Notes under the pieces: generated by a model
What the model was told of the DNA's origin: nothing
Seen by the model: only the letters and a program-made list of their open reading frames with translations
Databases searched by the model: none
Shown here: positions 60,903-64,000 of the stretch, one piece after another
Numbering within the stretch: position 1 is the stretch's first letter
Layout: each line of letters begins with the position of its first letter
Assembly (NCBI RefSeq): GCF_022788655.1
Contig: NZ_CP084953.1
Coordinates: 124,001 to 188,000 of the forward strand
Length of the DNA: 64,000 bases
Reading direction: 5' to 3'
Origin: Sulfitobacter indolifex
GTDB taxonomy: Bacteria; Pseudomonadota; Alphaproteobacteria; Rhodobacterales; Rhodobacteraceae
Position numbers and translations under genes: made by a program

Positions 60903-63900
60903 ATGTCAGTTCAGATCGGCTCAAAAACCATCAACGGGGACATGAGTGATTGGGCAGGCAGCAGACCACTGTTTACTGAAACAAGGTCAGGTGGGTATTC
61001 TCTTTACGGCGAGACTTGGCCTGATGGTGTGATCTTCGCAATCAGTGGCACCGCCCCCATTGGGGCAAATACCACAATCTGGCTTGATACCGATCTTGAC
61101 CGATCAACCGGCCACCAAATTTGGGGGTTCACGGGGGGCGCCGAATACAACATTCAAATCGCGTCAGACGGAACGGCGGCGCTCTACTCGGGCGGCGTAG
61201 GCGAGACCTTTGTTGCCCCGCTCGAAGTGCAATACAACTCCGACAAGACCGTGATGGAAGTTGCGCTCCCTTCTTCCGTGCTGGCACTGCAGGAGTATCT
61301 GCGCGTCTTTGCAGATGTGAATGATCAGTATTTCCTTCCCAATGACTATTCAAACATCGACCTGATCGTCGGACCAGGCGAGCAGTCCGGGCCTGCGCCT
61401 GTTGCTGCGGGGCAGTTCACGCTAGACGGCGATTTGGCCGATTGGACCGAGAATGCACCGCTTTATACTGCAGACGATGGCACGGCACTGCACGGAGCGA
61501 TCTCGGAAGGCTACGCTGTCTTTGCAATCAATGCCCCCGTTCAGATTGGCCAGAGCACGACGATATGGCTCGACACAGATCTTGATCCTTCCACCGGGTA
61601 TCAGATCTGGGGCTTTGCAGGCGGTGCAGAATATAACATTGAGATTGCTGCAGATGGCTCTGCAGCTCTTTACAGCGGTGGCGCGGGGGAGGTTTTTGTG
61701 CGCGATCTCGACCTGCGCTACAATGCCGACCGCACCATCGCAGAAGTGGCTGTGTCCTTGGCCGATGCAGGTATCACCAATGCGGTTCGTGTCTTAGCGG
61801 ACGTGAACAATTCGGTTTTTCTACCGGGGGATTATTCAAACACAGACCTTATTGTGGGTGACACTGTTTCACCGGCTCCTATCGTCTTTGGGCCCTATGT
61901 AATTGACGGTGTTTTGTCCGAACATCCGGCCTCGACTTTGCTCTATACGACGGCCGACAATGGCGCACAGATTTTTGCCGATGTCGTGGAGGAAGGGGCC
62001 GTTATTGGCCTCACGTCAGACACAGGGATCGGGGCTGGCACAACCATTTGGCTGGATACCGACCTAAACCGGTCTACAGGTCATCAGATCTGGGGCTTTG
62101 CGGGCGGAGCGGAATACAACATTGAGATCGCTCAAGACGGGACTGCAGCTCTCTATACAGGAGGGGCCGGCGAGGTGTTCGTCGCAACCCTCGATATCCG
62201 CTATGCCGAAGGTGGACGCTCAGCTGAAATTGCCTTGCCGCGCAGTTTTGCCAGCTTTGAGACCCAAATCCGCATATTTTCCGACATCAATAACTCTGTG
62301 TACCTTCCAGGGGACTATGCAAACGGAAATCTAATTGCCGGCACGCCCGCCAGTTTCCCAGGTACGCCTGATGTTCGCGTGGGCATTGTCTATTCAGAAA
62401 CAACGGCTGCGAACTACTTCAACATTACGAATTATGGTCAATTGATCATGTCCGCCCAAAACCAGGCCATGCAATCAGGCATCCCCTTCGATCTTTTGGA
62501 CGAAACCGCCCTGACCGATGCAGCACTCCTAGCGCAATATGATGCTTTGGTCTTCCCCAGCTTTGCCAATGTCCGCGCAGATCAGCTTGATGAGATCACC
62601 CAGGCGTTAAGCCTTGCTGCACAAAGCGGCACTGGCCTGATCGCTGCAGGCAATTTCATGACCAATGACGAGACCGGTGCTGCGCTGGCCGGAAACTCCT
62701 ACGCACGGATGCAATCTCTTCTAGGGGTCACCCTCGAGGGGTTTGGCTCGACACAAGGGGTTGAAGTGGTCGCAGGAGATGCAAGCCATTCAATACTGGA
62801 GGGCTATACCGCAGGCGCCTCGATCGACCACTATGAGACATTGACCTCATATCTGCACTTTAAAGACGTCACGGGAACTGCCGAAGTCTTGTTTGATCAA
62901 GTTCTCACACAAAACGGTGTCCAAATCTCAGAAGAAGCCGTTATTGCCACAGATCTCAACAACAACCGCAATGTTCATTTCGCCACAGACGCGGTCATTG
63001 GCAACTCCAATATCTTGCACGAAGCCATAGACTGGGTTGCCAAAGATGATCCGGGCACGGCAGGTATCGGACTGCAAATGTCACGCGGCTCATCCCTCTT
63101 CTATTCGCGCAACGACATGGACCAAAGCCAAGAATACTATGACGTGGCTGTGTTGGATGAAGGCATCTACGATCGTCTCGTACCGATTTTGGCGGACTGG
63201 AAAGAGCGATATGATTTCGTGGGGTCTTATTACATAAATGTTGGGGCAAACCCGCCAGATCAACAGACCGATTGGTCCGTCTCTCTGCCCTACTACAATG
63301 CGATCCTATCCATGGGGAATGAGATCGGCACACACAGCTACACGCACCCAGAAGACACGAACCTTTTGAGGGGCGACACCCCTGAGCTGCTGGACTTGCT
63401 CGCGCGCATCGATCCGCGCGATCCTGATAGCCTCAATCCTTGGGAGTTATCCGTGTCAGAACAGGAAGTACTGAACAACTCCTTCCGCTTCCAGTTCGAG
63501 ACCTCTACGCTCGAAATCGCCCAAAGGCTTGGTATCGACATCACGGGGGCGGCTGTGCCAGGTGCTCCCGAAACGCTTGATACGTCGCTCGAGATTATCC
63601 GATTTTTTGACTACCTGTCGGGGGGGTATTCTGGCGAGGGTGCCGGCTACCCAGGCGCCTTTGGGTACCTCACTCCTGACCAAAAAACAGTGTATCTTGC
63701 GCCAAACATGAGTTTCGATTTTTCTCTGCTCGACTTTCAAAACCTCTCCTTGGAAGAGGCCGCGGCCGTTTGGGCCGCCGAACTTTTAGACATCACCAAC
63801 AATGCCGACACTCCTATCATTGCTTTCCCATGGCATGATTACGGGCCGACCGAATGGTCATTTGATAATGAATCCTCATCCTACACTTTTGAGCTGTTTG

Positions 63901-64000
63901 ATGAGTTCCTTGCCTTGGCACATGCATCCGGAACCGAGTTCGTAACGGGCCAAGATCTCGCTGAACGCATTAAGACATTTGAAGCCAGCGAGCTCACACT
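60903..64000 (+). CDS. Large repeat protein with deacetylase-like domain, runs off right edge
   Basis: An open frame of at least 1,032 codons with no stop before the edge. GGAGA lies nine bases before the ATG; there is no signal peptide. Three long repeats (about 60924-61383, 61414-61860, 61897-62340) share TIWLDTDL, HQIWGF-GGAEYNI, AALY-GG-GE and V-LPGDY. A domain of about 360 residues then resembles the region before PelA/NodB-type deacetylases, and GNEIGTHSYTHPEDTNLL (about 63318) has the His-x3-His metal pair. Later PIIAFPWHDYG and GTEFVTGQDLAERI complete such a fold. It is perhaps a secreted glycan-modifying surface protein; export by the type I system is inferred. Confidence 0.8.
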   Translation, partial: MSVQIGSKTINGDMSDWAGSRPLFTETRSGGYSLYGETWPDGVIFAISGTAPIGANTTIWLDTDLDRSTGHQIWGFTGGAEYNIQIASDGTAALYSGGVGETFVAPLEVQYNSDKTVMEVALPSSVLALQEYLRVFADVNDQYFLPNDYSNIDLIVGPGEQSGPAPVAAGQFTLDGDLADWTENAPLYTADDGTALHGAISEGYAVFAINAPVQIGQSTTIWLDTDLDPSTGYQIWGFAGGAEYNIEIAADGSAALYSGGAGEVFVRDLDLRYNADRTIAEVAVSLADAGITNAVRVLADVNNSVFLPGDYSNTDLIVGDTVSPAPIVFGPYVIDGVLSEHPASTLLYTTADNGAQIFADVVEEGAVIGLTSDTGIGAGTTIWLDTDLNRSTGHQIWGFAGGAEYNIEIAQDGTAALYTGGAGEVFVATLDIRYAEGGRSAEIALPRSFASFETQIRIFSDINNSVYLPGDYANGNLIAGTPASFPGTPDVRVGIVYSETTAANYFNITNYGQLIMSAQNQAMQSGIPFDLLDETALTDAALLAQYDALVFPSFANVRADQLDEITQALSLAAQSGTGLIAAGNFMTNDETGAALAGNSYARMQSLLGVTLEGFGSTQGVEVVAGDASHSILEGYTAGASIDHYETLTSYLHFKDVTGTAEVLFDQVLTQNGVQISEEAVIATDLNNNRNVHFATDAVIGNSNILHEAIDWVAKDDPGTAGIGLQMSRGSSLFYSRNDMDQSQEYYDVAVLDEGIYDRLVPILADWKERYDFVGSYYINVGANPPDQQTDWSVSLPYYNAILSMGNEIGTHSYTHPEDTNLLRGDTPELLDLLARIDPRDPDSLNPWELSVSEQEVLNNSFRFQFETSTLEIAQRLGIDITGAAVPGAPETLDTSLEIIRFFDYLSGGYSGEGAGYPGAFGYLTPDQKTVYLAPNMSFDFSLLDFQNLSLEEAAAVWAAELLDITNNADTPIIAFPWHDYGPTEWSFDNESSSYTFELFDEFLALAHASGTEFVTGQDLAERIKTFEASELT

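Noticed and set aside
1-64000. CRISPR arrays, prophage genes, rRNA or intact tRNAs
   Set aside because: No regularly spaced direct repeats, phage structural genes or full RNA genes were seen.

Overview
The window looks like a chromosomal segment of an alphaproteobacterium, most likely a Rhodobacterales / Roseobacter-group organism. This rests on gene style: a PrtD-type type I secretion pair with DUF4214 surface proteins, several HWE/HisKA_2 sensor kinases, ExoD, FolE2 and a GtrA/GtrB pair, with moderately high GC in most genes. The genus is not determined. No rRNA, complete tRNA, CRISPR array or intact insertion sequence was recognised.

Layout. (1) 0-8.4 kb: a ParD-type antitoxin cut by the left edge, then a same-strand run of type I secretion ABC protein, HlyD-type adaptor, methyltransferase, glycosyltransferase-methyltransferase fusion and second glycosyltransferase. 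(2) 8.4-16.6 kb: a tandemly multiplied cassette. Three paralogous DUF4214/RTX-like surface proteins, each with a leader, a terminator and a small downstream gene (5'-truncated, intact and degenerate in turn), plus two near-identical reverse-strand Xre regulators. A 12-bp perfect palindrome overlaps the -10 region of the middle copy. (3) 16.7-20.2 kb: small genes (exported protein, DUF1428, VOC, ExoD, short ORFs). (4) 20.6-33.5 kb: stress and sensory island with a universal stress protein, two receiver-only regulators, a methanogen-output-domain protein coupled to a HisKA_2 kinase, a PAS-GAF-HWE kinase, a MASE1-PAS-HWE kinase, a low-GC Tad-like protein, a membrane EEP-family protein, DUF2254 and a di-heme cytochrome c. 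(5) 33.7-34.3 kb: a decayed parDE module that still has a perfect operator palindrome. (6) 34.6-39.9 kb: folE2 and a FolM/PTR1-like reductase with a tiny ORF filling the gap, a sulfotransferase-like gene, and a periplasmic protein overlapping a sensor kinase. (7) 40-45 kb: membrane glycosyltransferase-like protein, gtrA, gtrB, an LptE-like lipoprotein and a VanZ-like protein. (8) 45.4-51.4 kb: a compact catabolic locus with two divergent operons and a LysR regulator. The enzymes suggest a beta-ketoadipate route that ends with a BKACE enzyme rather than a CoA-transferase and thiolase. (9) 51.6-58.4 kb: TolC-type outer-membrane protein, two divergent glycosyltransferases, an ABC exporter and a lipoprotein cytochrome c. 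(10) 58.4-60.3 kb: hipBA with a nested palindromic operator beside a Fic-like remnant. (11) 60.9 kb to the right edge: a large gene, open at the edge, with three long repeats followed by a deacetylase-like domain.

How parts may work together (inference): the secretion ABC/HlyD pair at the left, with the TolC at 51.6 kb, could export the three DUF4214 proteins and perhaps the signal-less repeat protein at the right edge. The flanking glycosyl- and methyltransferases could build a surface glycan or modify the exported proteins. The three surface genes share N- and C-terminal ends and differ in the middle, which suggests recombination-driven surface variation under a dedicated regulator and operator.
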